From: Coraliomargarita sinensis
Lineage (GTDB): Bacteria > Verrucomicrobiota > Verrucomicrobiia > Opitutales > Coraliomargaritaceae
Direction of reading: 5' to 3'
Assembly: GCF_003185655.1 (NCBI RefSeq)
Contig: NZ_QHJQ01000005.1
Coordinates: 220,794 to 284,793, forward strand
Length of the DNA: 64,000 nucleotides
In this document: positions 8,536-16,943 of the stretch, piece after piece
How positions within the stretch are numbered: position 1 is the first letter of the stretch
Layout of the letters: each line of letters begins with the position of its first letter
Notes under the pieces: model-generated
What the model was told of the DNA's origin: nothing
What the model saw: only the letters and a program-made list of their open reading frames with translations
Database searches by the model: none
Made by a program: the position numbers and the translations under genes

Positions 8536-9786
8536 TTAACGTTTGGAAAGCACTTCGGATTCATAAGCCCGCACTTCGTCGAGCCACTTGAAGTCTCCGG
8601 CGATTTGGTTCCTATGGCAGAACTCTTCCCAGACGGCACCTGCCGGAAGCATGCGCGCATCCTCCATCAGGGCGAGACGTGCACTGTAGTCGCCTGCGGC
8701 TTCCAGTTGCTTCAGCTTTTCATTCGGGCTGAGGAGGGCCAGGAGCAGCGCTTTCTGGGTGGCGCGGGTGCCGATCGCCCAGGCTGCGATCCGATTGATG
8801 CTGGCGTCGAAGAAATCCAGGCCGATATGGACCTTGGAGAGGTGGTCGCCACGAACGATTTCTTCGAAGATCGCTTTGGTCGGATCGTCGAGTACCACCA
8901 CGTGATCGCTGTCCCAGCGCACGCCACGGCTGACGTGGAGCAGGATTTCCGGAATGTACTGCAGGACCGAGCTGATCTTGTCGGCAATACTCTCGGTGGG
9001 ATGAAAATGGCCGGCATCCAGGCAATAGAGGATCTGATTCTTGATGGCATAGCCCAGATAGAAATCGTGCGAACCAACCACGTAGGTCTCCGACCCAATC
9101 CCAAAAAGCTTGCTTTCGACGGCGTCAAGCAAGTGGTCCGTATTGTAATCCTCCTTCAAAATCTCATCGAGGCTCGCCATGAGGCGCTGCCGCGGCGCCG
9201 TCCGGTCCGCGGGGCTGTCTTTCATCCCGTCCGGCACCCAGATATTATTCACGCAGGCGCTGCCCAGTTGCTTGCCGATCTCGGCCCCGATATGGCGGCA
9301 GCATTTGCAGTGTTCGATCCAGAATTGACGGATTGACTCATCCGAGTGGGCCAGGGTCATGCCGTCGTCGGCCTTCGGGTGGGAGAAACAGGTCGGATTG
9401 AAATCCATACCGATCTTCTGTGTTTTGCACCAGTCGATCCAGCTTTGGAAATGTTGCACCCCGATGGCATCCCGATCGGCCTTATCGGAGGAGAAATCAC
9501 CGTAAATCGCGTGCAGGTTCAGCCGATGCTGACCGGGGACGAGACTCATGGCTTTCTCGATGTCCTGCCTGAGTTCATCGATACTGCGTGCCTTGCCCGG
9601 ATAATTACCGGTTACGGCCAGGCCGCTGCCGAGCTCGGCGTCCGGACTTTCGAAGCCGCCCACGTCATCGCCTTGCCAGCAATGCATGGAGATCGGGACT
9701 TGTTCAAGGGTGCTGAGCGCTTTTTCAACATCCACGCCAATTTCGGCGTAGCGCTCGATTGATTCTTTGAAAACAGAAGACGACAT
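8536..9786 (-). CDS. rhaA: L-rhamnose isomerase
   Basis: Interconverts L-rhamnose and L-rhamnulose, the first step of the phosphorylative rhamnose pathway. 416 residues, against about 419 in E. coli. [10 protein letters not shown] (W37-E45 region) is the family's N-terminal signature. Other recognisable parts are [53 protein letters not shown] and [14 protein letters not shown], which supply the metal-binding Asp, Glu and His residues of the (beta/alpha)8 barrel. It is the first gene of a three-gene operon with the NCS1-like transporter. rhaB and rhaD are not in the window. A GGAGG in the leader is about 16 bases from the ATG, so ribosome-binding support is only moderate. Confidence 0.96.
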   Translation of the reverse strand: MSSSVFKESIERYAEIGVDVEKALSTLEQVPISMHCWQGDDVGGFESPDAELGSGLAVTGNYPGKARSIDELRQDIEKAMSLVPGQHRLNLHAIYGDFSSDKADRDAIGVQHFQSWIDWCKTQKIGMDFNPTCFSHPKADDGMTLAHSDESIRQFWIEHCKCCRHIGAEIGKQLGSACVNNIWVPDGMKDSPADRTAPRQRLMASLDEILKEDYNTDHLLDAVESKLFGIGSETYVVGSHDFYLGYAIKNQILYCLDAGHFHPTESIADKISSVLQYIPEILLHVSRGVRWDSDHVVVLDDPTKAIFEEIVRGDHLSKVHIGLDFFDASINRIAAWAIGTRATQKALLLALLSPNEKLKQLEAAGDYSARLALMEDARMLPAGAVWEEFCHRNQIAGDFKWLDEVRAYESEVLSKR

Positions 9787-9970
9787 AAAATGATAGACTT
9801 TTGATGCCTCCGTTCATCCCCATGAAAAAAGTTCACTCCAGAACCGCGGCAAAACAATCATTCTTTCTGCAACTGGTTCCCTGGCTGGTCTTGGGGTATC
9901 AACAAAGGCTTTAACTAACTGGTGTTCAAGCCTACCTGATCTAAGCCGCCTGTGAGGGGCTTCAAGCACT

Positions 9971-9992
9971 ATTTTCAAGCATTCAATTGAGA
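9971..9992. promoter_or_regulatory. 22-bp motif, copy 1 (possible operator)
   Basis: Begins ATTTTCAAGCATTC and matches 20 of 22 bases at 19640-19661. TTCAAGCA also occurs 13 bp earlier at 9961-9968. It lies 185 bp before the rhaA start and 446 bp before the sulfatase start. A shared regulator site is one explanation; chance or an old repeat are others. Confidence 0.3.
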
Positions 9993-10120
9993 CGCAACCA
10001 AATCGGGTGAAGGACTGTCCACAATGCCAGCAATTCAGACTAATTTCCCCCGGGGTTAGTATCGCCTATCCTGGTAAGTTCTTTGCATAGTATTGTAGAC
10101 GCTTTTTTAAGTCGTCGGTG

Positions 10121-10247
10121 TGATTTATCCCCCGATTCGAACGGCAAGTGTGGATAACACCCTGTGCTGACAGCCCACAGCCGGCAATGATGCGATGCCC
10201 CGCAGACCATGCGCCAGCACGACGCCGCTCCGCCGGGGGATAAATCA
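10121..10247. repeat. 14-bp perfect inverted repeat with 99-bp spacer
   Basis: TGATTTATCCCCCG at 10121-10134 is the exact reverse complement of 10234-10247. The arms enclose GC-rich sequence without a gene. This could be a decayed mobile element, a long stem-loop in a leader, or a pair of protein-binding sites. Confidence 0.5.
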
Positions 10248-10437
10248 ATCCGATAGCGTCCACAGGTATAACACGCTGTAGGTTTGGACATATCCCCTCT
10301 TGCCTACTGCCGTCCATCCACTCCGCATTTTCGCAATAATCCGAGAATAGCTTATCTTTGGAGAAAGGTCTGTTTTGTTTGCAGAGCTTTTCCGGTTCTG
10401 TCCAAATTCAAGCTTCGATATTCAATCACAATAGCCC

Positions 10438-11826
10438 ATGCCAAAAGCATCCTACCTATTTCTGTTACTGTGCAGCCTCCAGGCGCTCTCTCTGCATGCC
10501 ATGTTTCTGCGCGAACGCCCGGAACAGGCGCAAAAGCCGAATATCCTGATTCTCTACGCCGATGACTGGCGCCACGACACACTCGGGGTGGCGGGGCACC
10601 CGATCGTGAAGACGCCCAATCTCGATAAACTGGCGAGCGAGGGTGTGCGGTTCACCAACAACTACGTGACCACATCGATTTGCGGCGTCAGTCGTGCATC
10701 ACTCTTTACCGGTCAGTGGATGTCGCGTCACGGTTGTCGCGGTTTCAAAATGTGGGACACGCCCTGGCACCAGACCTTTCCGGCGCTTCTGCGCGAGAAC
10801 GGCTACCACACCGGCCATGTCGGTAAATGGCATAACGGAGAATTCCCGGGAGATAAGTTTGATTATGGTACCGCCTACCACGGTAAGCATTGGTATGAAA
10901 CGGGCAAAGAAAACGACTGGCGTTTGATGCACGTCACGCAGCGCAACGAGAACGATAGCATGAAGTTTCTGCGCGAACGGCCGAAAGATAAACCCTTTTG
11001 CCTGACAGTCGCTTTTTTCGCGACGCACGCCCAGGACGACCATCCCCTGCAGTTTCTACCGCAACCGGAGAGCCTGAGTCTTTACGAAGGCCTGCATATT
11101 CCCGTGCCGCCCAATGCGACCCGGGAATCATGGGAGCGTTTGCCCGATTTCTTTACGGCCGAAAACGAGGGGCGCAACCGCTGGCGCTGGCGCTTCGATA
11201 CGCCGGAAAAATATCAGAGCATGATGAAGAACTACTACCGCCTGGCTACGGAAGTTGATACGACCAGTGGGCGAATTCTGGCAGAACTCGAGGCACAGGG
11301 TGTGCTCGAGAACACACTGGTGGTTTTTACCACCGACAACGGATACTACCACGCCGAGCATGGCTTGGGGGACAAGTGGTATCCGCATGAGGAAAGCATT
11401 CGGGTGCCGCTGATTATCAAGGACCCCCGCATGGAAGCCAGCACCCGAAACACAACCGATGAAAGCATGACGCTCAACGTCGACCTGGCCTCGACCATCC
11501 TCAGGGCTGCGGGCATCACTCCCCCCGAAGGCATGCAGGGGCGAGATTTGTCACCGTTGTATTTGGCCGAGGAGAAGCCCGAGTGGCGTGACGCGTTCTT
11601 CTACGAGCATCCCACCTTGAGGGATGCGGACTTCATCCCGGCGTCCCAGGCGCTGGTGCGTCTGGACTGGAAGTATTTCTACTGGCCGGAGCAGGAGGTG
11701 GAGCAGCTTTTCCATCTGGAAACCGATCCCCGTGAAGAGAATGATCTGGCCCCGAACGAAGCTTATGCAGGGAAGCTCAAGGAAATGCGCCAGCATTTCC
11801 ACGAACTCAAAAACGCCGCGAAATAA
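10438..11826 (+). CDS. Secreted formylglycine-dependent sulfatase
   Basis: 462 residues with an N-terminal signal peptide (hydrophobic [16 protein letters not shown]). Arylsulfatase-type alkaline phosphatase fold: [11 protein letters not shown] gives metal ligands D42 and D43. [11 protein letters not shown] (C82 to R86) is the Cys-type sulfatase signature, a CxVSR variant of C-x-P/A-S-R, whose Cys is converted to formylglycine. TTDNGYY (D300, N301) supplies the far metal ligands. The C-terminus has the usual [16 protein letters not shown]. It heads an operon with a GH28-like and a GH2 gene (22 and 25 bp gaps), so it probably removes sulfate from a polysaccharide in the periplasm. No maturase (anaerobic SME or FGE) is in the window. 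The exact sulfatase subfamily cannot be assigned by eye. Confidence 0.93.
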   Translation: MPKASYLFLLLCSLQALSLHAMFLRERPEQAQKPNILILYADDWRHDTLGVAGHPIVKTPNLDKLASEGVRFTNNYVTTSICGVSRASLFTGQWMSRHGCRGFKMWDTPWHQTFPALLRENGYHTGHVGKWHNGEFPGDKFDYGTAYHGKHWYETGKENDWRLMHVTQRNENDSMKFLRERPKDKPFCLTVAFFATHAQDDHPLQFLPQPESLSLYEGLHIPVPPNATRESWERLPDFFTAENEGRNRWRWRFDTPEKYQSMMKNYYRLATEVDTTSGRILAELEAQGVLENTLVVFTTDNGYYHAEHGLGDKWYPHEESIRVPLIIKDPRMEASTRNTTDESMTLNVDLASTILRAAGITPPEGMQGRDLSPLYLAEEKPEWRDAFFYEHPTLRDADFIPASQALVRLDWKYFYWPEQEVEQLFHLETDPREENDLAPNEAYAGKLKEMRQHFHELKNAAK

Positions 11827-11848
11827 GCACGCCTATCCAGTACCGATT

Positions 11849-14008
11849 ATGAAATTTCCACTGACCATTATTTTGGCCGTCGCCTTGAAGTTACAGGCGA
11901 CCGTGGTGCCCTACAATTTTCCGGAGAGCTTTCCGGTGAGTGAACGTTATCAGGTCAAAGTCGACCAACATACGATTGAGCCCCTGCAGACAGAGCGCGG
12001 GGCGATTTTGAACTTTGGTATGAGCGAGCCGGTAGAGATTCAGGTTGCACTCGATCAAGCCCCGCAGGACGTCGTGATTCGCCCGCTCCATGCCGGCATC
12101 GAAGCCAGGGTCGAGGGTCGGGTGCTGCGGTTCCAGTTGCCCCGGCCGATGAATCTCAGTGTGGAGGTCGATGGCGATATCAGCGATCCATTGTTGGTGT
12201 TTGCCAACCCGAAGGAGTTGAACGCGCCCTCCAGGGAAGACCCCAAGGTAAAATACTACGAGGCGGGCAAGGTGCACCAGGAGGATGAAATTTTTCTGGA
12301 GCACGGAGAGACGCTCTATCTCGAACCGGGGGCTGTCGTGAATGCGGTGGTCCGCGCGGTGGATGCGCGTAACGTCTCCATTCGCGGTGCGGGAATCCTC
12401 AACGCCGGTTACCGGAAGCATAAGATCAACCAACTGGTGCTGCGCGAGTGTGTGGGGGCACGGCTCGAGAATTTTATCATTCTCGATAGCTTCGGCTGGA
12501 CGATACACCTGAGCGGCTCGGAGGATATTGAGATCGACAATGTCCGGGTGGTGGCCTGGCGGGCGAACTGCGACGGGCTGGATATCGAATACTCCAGCCG
12601 GGTCCGTGTGAACAATTGCTTCTTCAGGACCTACGACGACTCGATCGCAGTCAAAGCACTCTATCCCAGAGGTGTGGCGGGGGTTCCGCTACAGGAAATG
12701 ATCGATCCGGAGACCCTCGGGAAGCACGACGTGCCCGAAATAGAGGGCGATGTCATCGGTGACATTCTGGTCCGTGACAGCGTCTTTTGGACGGACGGCG
12801 CCCAGAGTCTGGAGATCGGCTTCGAGTTGCGTGTGGACCGGATTAAAGGCATCACCTTCCGTAACTGCGATGTGATACACGCGCGCGGAGGCGCTGCATT
12901 CTCGATCCATAACGGCGACCGTGCGATCATTGAAGATATCGTACTGCAGGACATACGTATTGAGAACGTGAAGCGGCTTTTTGATTTTCATGTCGGCCTC
13001 TCGATTTACAGCGACGACTGCCCGGAGCAATTCCGGCGCAGCAATCCGAACCGCGAACCACCTTCCCGCCGCCCTGAAATGGCGAATAATCCCTGGCAAT
13101 GGTTCGTGCCGCTGGATGAGCATTTGCCAAAATATCAGGACAACCGCGGCTTGGTCCGTAACGTTGCCGTGCGGAGCATGACCGTGCTGGAAAAGCCCAA
13201 GGTGCCTTCGATCCTACAGGGTTACAGCCCCGAACGGACGATTCAGGATGTGACCTTCATTAACCTGAAAATTGCCGGGGAACCCGTCCTGTCAGCGGAC
13301 GACCTCGACCTTTACCAAAAGCATACCCGGAATGTGCGTTTCCTTGCGCCTGACGACATTGCCCTTCGCTTTGATCCGGTCATACGGGAAATTGAAGGCT
13401 GGACCGTGCTCGTCGAGCCCAAGCTGTTACCAGGCGGAGCGGAGGCGGAAGTTGGGAAACGAGCACTTTCCATGCTGCAAAACCATCTGGAACGCATTGC
13501 CATCCTTCTTCCGGAAAAACAGCTCGCGGAGCTGCGCACTTGTGAAATCTGGCTGGAATACGACCACCCGAGTTTGGGTAGTATGCAATACCACCCGGGA
13601 GAGGAGTGGCTGATCGACAACGGTCACGACCCGCGACTGACCAAGAAGGTTCACATCACCCAGGCGGAGGACTTGTTGTCGCGTCAGCAGATGCTGAAGC
13701 ACCCGGCGGTAATTCTGCACGAGTTGGCGCACGCCTATCACGACCTGATCCTCGGTTTCGACGAGCCACGCATCCTAAAGGCCTACGAGCAGGCGATGGA
13801 GTCCGGCAAATACAAGGAGTCGCTCCTTTTTACCGGGGACTACGTCGAGCACTACGGCTGCACCAATCACAAGGAATACTTTGCCGAAAGCACGGAAGCC
13901 TATCTCTACCACAATGATTTTTACCCCTTCGTAGCCGCCGAATTGAACGAACACGATTCCGCCGCGTTCGAATTGATGGCGGATATTTGGGGCACTAGAA
14001 ACGACTGA
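11849..14008 (+). CDS. GH28-like beta-helix hydrolase fused to an HExxH metallopeptidase-like domain
   Basis: 719 residues from the ATG at 11849, with a short signal peptide (MKFPLTIILAVALKLQA). Residues ~100-510 form a right-handed parallel beta-helix of polygalacturonase type: an HGETLYLEPGAVV entry, IRGAGIL, then NCDGLD (D242) and TYDDSIAVKA, matching the NTDGxD and DDxxA catalytic segments of GH28. The usual GHG motif is not evident, so the specificity may differ. Residues ~525-719 are a second domain with HELAHAYHD (H624, E625, H628) and a downstream EYFAESTEAYLYHNDFYPF that could give a third zinc ligand, as in gluzincin peptidases. The fusion suggests a glycan cut combined with peptide-bond cleavage or glycopeptide binding, but function is not known to me. 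Confidence 0.85.
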   Translation: MKFPLTIILAVALKLQATVVPYNFPESFPVSERYQVKVDQHTIEPLQTERGAILNFGMSEPVEIQVALDQAPQDVVIRPLHAGIEARVEGRVLRFQLPRPMNLSVEVDGDISDPLLVFANPKELNAPSREDPKVKYYEAGKVHQEDEIFLEHGETLYLEPGAVVNAVVRAVDARNVSIRGAGILNAGYRKHKINQLVLRECVGARLENFIILDSFGWTIHLSGSEDIEIDNVRVVAWRANCDGLDIEYSSRVRVNNCFFRTYDDSIAVKALYPRGVAGVPLQEMIDPETLGKHDVPEIEGDVIGDILVRDSVFWTDGAQSLEIGFELRVDRIKGITFRNCDVIHARGGAAFSIHNGDRAIIEDIVLQDIRIENVKRLFDFHVGLSIYSDDCPEQFRRSNPNREPPSRRPEMANNPWQWFVPLDEHLPKYQDNRGLVRNVAVRSMTVLEKPKVPSILQGYSPERTIQDVTFINLKIAGEPVLSADDLDLYQKHTRNVRFLAPDDIALRFDPVIREIEGWTVLVEPKLLPGGAEAEVGKRALSMLQNHLERIAILLPEKQLAELRTCEIWLEYDHPSLGSMQYHPGEEWLIDNGHDPRLTKKVHITQAEDLLSRQQMLKHPAVILHELAHAYHDLILGFDEPRILKAYEQAMESGKYKESLLFTGDYVEHYGCTNHKEYFAESTEAYLYHNDFYPFVAAELNEHDSAAFELMADIWGTRND

Positions 14009-14033
14009 AACCAGACGAACCAAGTAACCCCCT

Positions 14034-16940
14034 ATGAAGTGCTCCATGGCCCTCCCAGTTTTTAAGATCCCAGGACGCAGGTTTTTATTCGCCGCATTAA
14101 TTCTGGCACTTACTCATGCGGTCGCTGCTCTGAACGCCGAGGAGGTGGACCTCTCCGGAATTTGGTCTTTTGAGTTGGATGAAGCCAATGCCGGTGTGGA
14201 TGGGAAGTGGTTCAACCGCTCATTGACGGACACCGTTCGACTCCCCGGTACGACCGACGAGAACAAGAAAGGTATCCTGAAAGACGAAGCGCCGACCGAC
14301 CGGCTTTCGCGGGTGTGGTATTGGAAGGGCCCTGCCTGGTATCAGCGCGAGGTCATGATCCCGGAATCATGGGGTGGGAAGCGCATCACGCTCTTCCTGG
14401 AACGGACGAAGAATGCCCGTGTTTGGGTGGATGATACATTCATCGGATGGGACGATACCCTGAGCGCCCCACACATCCATGATCTGACCGAGGCAATGAC
14501 TCCCGGAGCGCATACAATTACTATACTGGTCGATAATTCCATCATGCCGCCTGTGGGGCCTGCCCATGCCGTGGATGAACGCACACAGACCAACTGGAAC
14601 GGGGTGATCGGGCGGATTGAGCTTCACGCGACAGACCCTGTCTGGATCGAGCACGTCGAAGCTTATCCAAATATCGAGGCGGGCACCATAAGGATTGTGG
14701 CCGAAATCGGCAACGATACAGGACAGCATATTGAAGGCGGACTATCTGTGGAAGCTGAAACCACAAACACGGAAAACGCGGTCGAATACCGGCCGACAAA
14801 AGTCGATTTCGATACGCGTGAGAACCTTCTCCGGCTGGAGTTCACCTACGACCCCGGAAAAGAGCTTCCGCTTTGGGATGAATTCAACACCACATTGCTG
14901 CATTTGAATCTGAAGCTGGAAGCGAGGGGCGGGGGCAAGAACTATGCACATACCAAGGCGATCCGCTTCGGCATGCGCAGCTTCACCAGTGAGGATGGCC
15001 GGTTTCATGTGAACGGGAAGCCGGTTTTTCTGAGAGGGCGGACGGACTGTGCCAATTATCCCATTACCGGCTATCCGCCCATGGATAAAAAATCCTGGCT
15101 GAAGATTATGAGAATACACAAGGAGTGGGGGCTGAACCATATTCGCTACCACTCATGGTGCCCGCCCGAGGCTGCCTTTGCCGCTGCCGATGAGCTCGGT
15201 ATCTACATTCAGGCCGAGCTTCCCAACAAGCGCAGCGGCTTCAAGGCGGAGGAAAGTAATGAAGCAGCCTACCACAATATTGACCGACTGGCGGGGAACG
15301 AATCGACGGATCAAGTGTCGCTCTGCGATTACGGCAAGCGCGAGGGGGAACTGATCCTGCGTCACTTCGGTAATTCGCCTTCCTTCTGCATGTTTACGCT
15401 CGGCAACGAACTGGGGCGCAATGAAGCGATGTTTGAATTCGTCCGCCACTTCAGGTTTCTGGACCCACGCAAACTCTATGCTCAAGGCTCGAACAACATG
15501 CACTGGAATCCCAGTTATGCCGAGGGCGACGACTTCTGGGCCGGTAAGTCGCTGGAAAAGGACGATCGGATTGTCCGCGGCTCGGACTCGATCTTCAGTC
15601 ACGGCCTGACGCCGCACATCGAGAATCTTCCTCCTTCGACCATGGTCGATTACAGTGACGCGATCGAGGGCTGTCCCGTTCCGGTCATCGGGCATGAAAC
15701 GGGGCAATTCCAGGTCTATCCAGACTTTCGTGACATTCCGAAATTCACCGGCGTGACCCGGGCGAGAAACTATGAAATCTTCCGTGAACGCCTGAAAGAG
15801 GCTGGCATGCTCGACCAGGCGCAGGACTTCGTCGAGGCCTCCGGAGCACTCGCTGCGATCTGCTATCGTGAAGATATTGAAGCGGCACTGCGGACACCCG
15901 GCTTCGGCGGCTTCCACCTGCTGGACATTCAGGACTTTCCCGGGCAGGGGACTGCGCTGGTGGGAATGCTGAATGTTTTCATGGAACCAAAGGGCTTTAT
16001 CGCTGCGAGCGAGTGGCGTGAGTTCTGTAGTGCTGTCGTGCCGCTCATCCGCATGGAACGATATACCTGGACGCAGAACGAACAGTTCAGCGCCAGGATT
16101 GAGGTCGCTCAATACGGCCCGGGGGATCTCAGCGGGCATACCGTTCGTGTTAGCCTGATTGACCGGGAAGAAAACATACTTCACCAAAAAGATTTCCAAG
16201 CGGCAGATCTTCCGACAGGCGGCTTGCATCAGGTTGGCGAATATGTACTCGAATTCGGCTGCCTCGAAGAAATAGCAGCGGCCAAATTAACCCTGAAGGT
16301 CGCCATTCTCGGCACGCCTCATGTGAATCGTTATCCGATCTGGCTGTATCCTGAAAACGTCCGTACTCAAGTTCCACCAGGAGTGCGTCTCACTCGCTCT
16401 TTTCAAGATACGGAGACGCAGAAGTATCTGCAAGAAGGGGGCAGGGTACTGCTAATCCCAAAACTGGATGAGTTGCCTCAGAGTATCGAGGGAGCGTTTC
16501 AGAGCGACTTCTGGTCCCCTATGTTTTCTGTGGCTGCGATCAAGCGTGGTCAGGACCCCGCACCCGGCACCCTCGGCTTTCTCTGTGATCCCTCTTCGCC
16601 CGCCTTTGCTTCTTTCCCGACTGAGTCACACAGCAATTGGCAGTGGTGGCAACTGAACAAGAATTCCAGACCCATAATCCTCGACGCGACAGCTGATGAT
16701 TTTCGACCGCTTGTGCAGATGATTGATAACTTTAACCGAAATCATAAGCTCGGACTGATTTTCGAGACACGAGTGGGTCAGGGATCGATGCTCGTTTGTG
16801 CGATCGATCTGCCGGGCATCAAACATACCCCCGAGGCGCGACAGTTGTTGCGCAGCCTGCAAGATTACGTCGCCTCGGATGAATTCAAGCCCGGGTACGA
16901 GATCGAGCGGGATGTCCTCGATAAATTGTTCCCCAGGTAA
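14034..16940 (+). CDS. Secreted glycoside hydrolase family 2 enzyme
   Basis: 968 residues with a signal peptide (hydrophobic residues ~16-33, likely cut after ALNA). Standard GH2 order: an N-terminal sugar-binding jelly roll (~40-200), an Ig-like domain (~205-320), and a TIM barrel (~325-640). The acid/base Glu is E459 in FTLGNELG and the nucleophile is probably E555 in IGHETGQF. FHLLDIQDFPGQGTALVG near 625-642 is typical of one environmental GH2 branch. A further ~320 residues of beta-rich and Rossmann-like sequence follow. Beta-galactosidase, beta-glucuronidase and other GH2 activities cannot be separated by eye. It is the last gene of the sulfatase operon and ends 3 bp from the convergent gene at 16944. 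Confidence 0.92.
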   Translation: MKCSMALPVFKIPGRRFLFAALILALTHAVAALNAEEVDLSGIWSFELDEANAGVDGKWFNRSLTDTVRLPGTTDENKKGILKDEAPTDRLSRVWYWKGPAWYQREVMIPESWGGKRITLFLERTKNARVWVDDTFIGWDDTLSAPHIHDLTEAMTPGAHTITILVDNSIMPPVGPAHAVDERTQTNWNGVIGRIELHATDPVWIEHVEAYPNIEAGTIRIVAEIGNDTGQHIEGGLSVEAETTNTENAVEYRPTKVDFDTRENLLRLEFTYDPGKELPLWDEFNTTLLHLNLKLEARGGGKNYAHTKAIRFGMRSFTSEDGRFHVNGKPVFLRGRTDCANYPITGYPPMDKKSWLKIMRIHKEWGLNHIRYHSWCPPEAAFAAADELGIYIQAELPNKRSGFKAEESNEAAYHNIDRLAGNESTDQVSLCDYGKREGELILRHFGNSPSFCMFTLGNELGRNEAMFEFVRHFRFLDPRKLYAQGSNNMHWNPSYAEGDDFWAGKSLEKDDRIVRGSDSIFSHGLTPHIENLPPSTMVDYSDAIEGCPVPVIGHETGQFQVYPDFRDIPKFTGVTRARNYEIFRERLKEAGMLDQAQDFVEASGALAAICYREDIEAALRTPGFGGFHLLDIQDFPGQGTALVGMLNVFMEPKGFIAASEWREFCSAVVPLIRMERYTWTQNEQFSARIEVAQYGPGDLSGHTVRVSLIDREENILHQKDFQAADLPTGGLHQVGEYVLEFGCLEEIAAAKLTLKVAILGTPHVNRYPIWLYPENVRTQVPPGVRLTRSFQDTETQKYLQEGGRVLLIPKLDELPQSIEGAFQSDFWSPMFSVAAIKRGQDPAPGTLGFLCDPSSPAFASFPTESHSNWQWWQLNKNSRPIILDATADDFRPLVQMIDNFNRNHKLGLIFETRVGQGSMLVCAIDLPGIKHTPEARQLLRSLQDYVASDEFKPGYEIERDVLDKLFPR

Positions 16941-16943
16941 TGG

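Larger units (their letters stand above)
9787..10437. other. 651-bp divergent intergenic region with repeat structures
   Basis: No convincing gene here. It separates rhaA (- strand) from the sulfatase operon (+ strand) and must contain promoters for both. I see an exact 14-bp inverted repeat at 10121-10134 and 10234-10247, a near-repeat of ATAACACCCTGT (10154-10165) as ATAACACGCTGT (10268-10279), and a 22-bp motif at 9971-9992 that recurs upstream of the giant gene. Small open frames on the - strand have no family resemblance. Confidence 0.6.

Noticed and set aside
10040..10317. Two overlapping ~83-residue open frames on the - strand in the rhaA-sulfatase gap
   Set aside because: No ribosome binding site, no recognisable family and they run through the inverted-repeat block.
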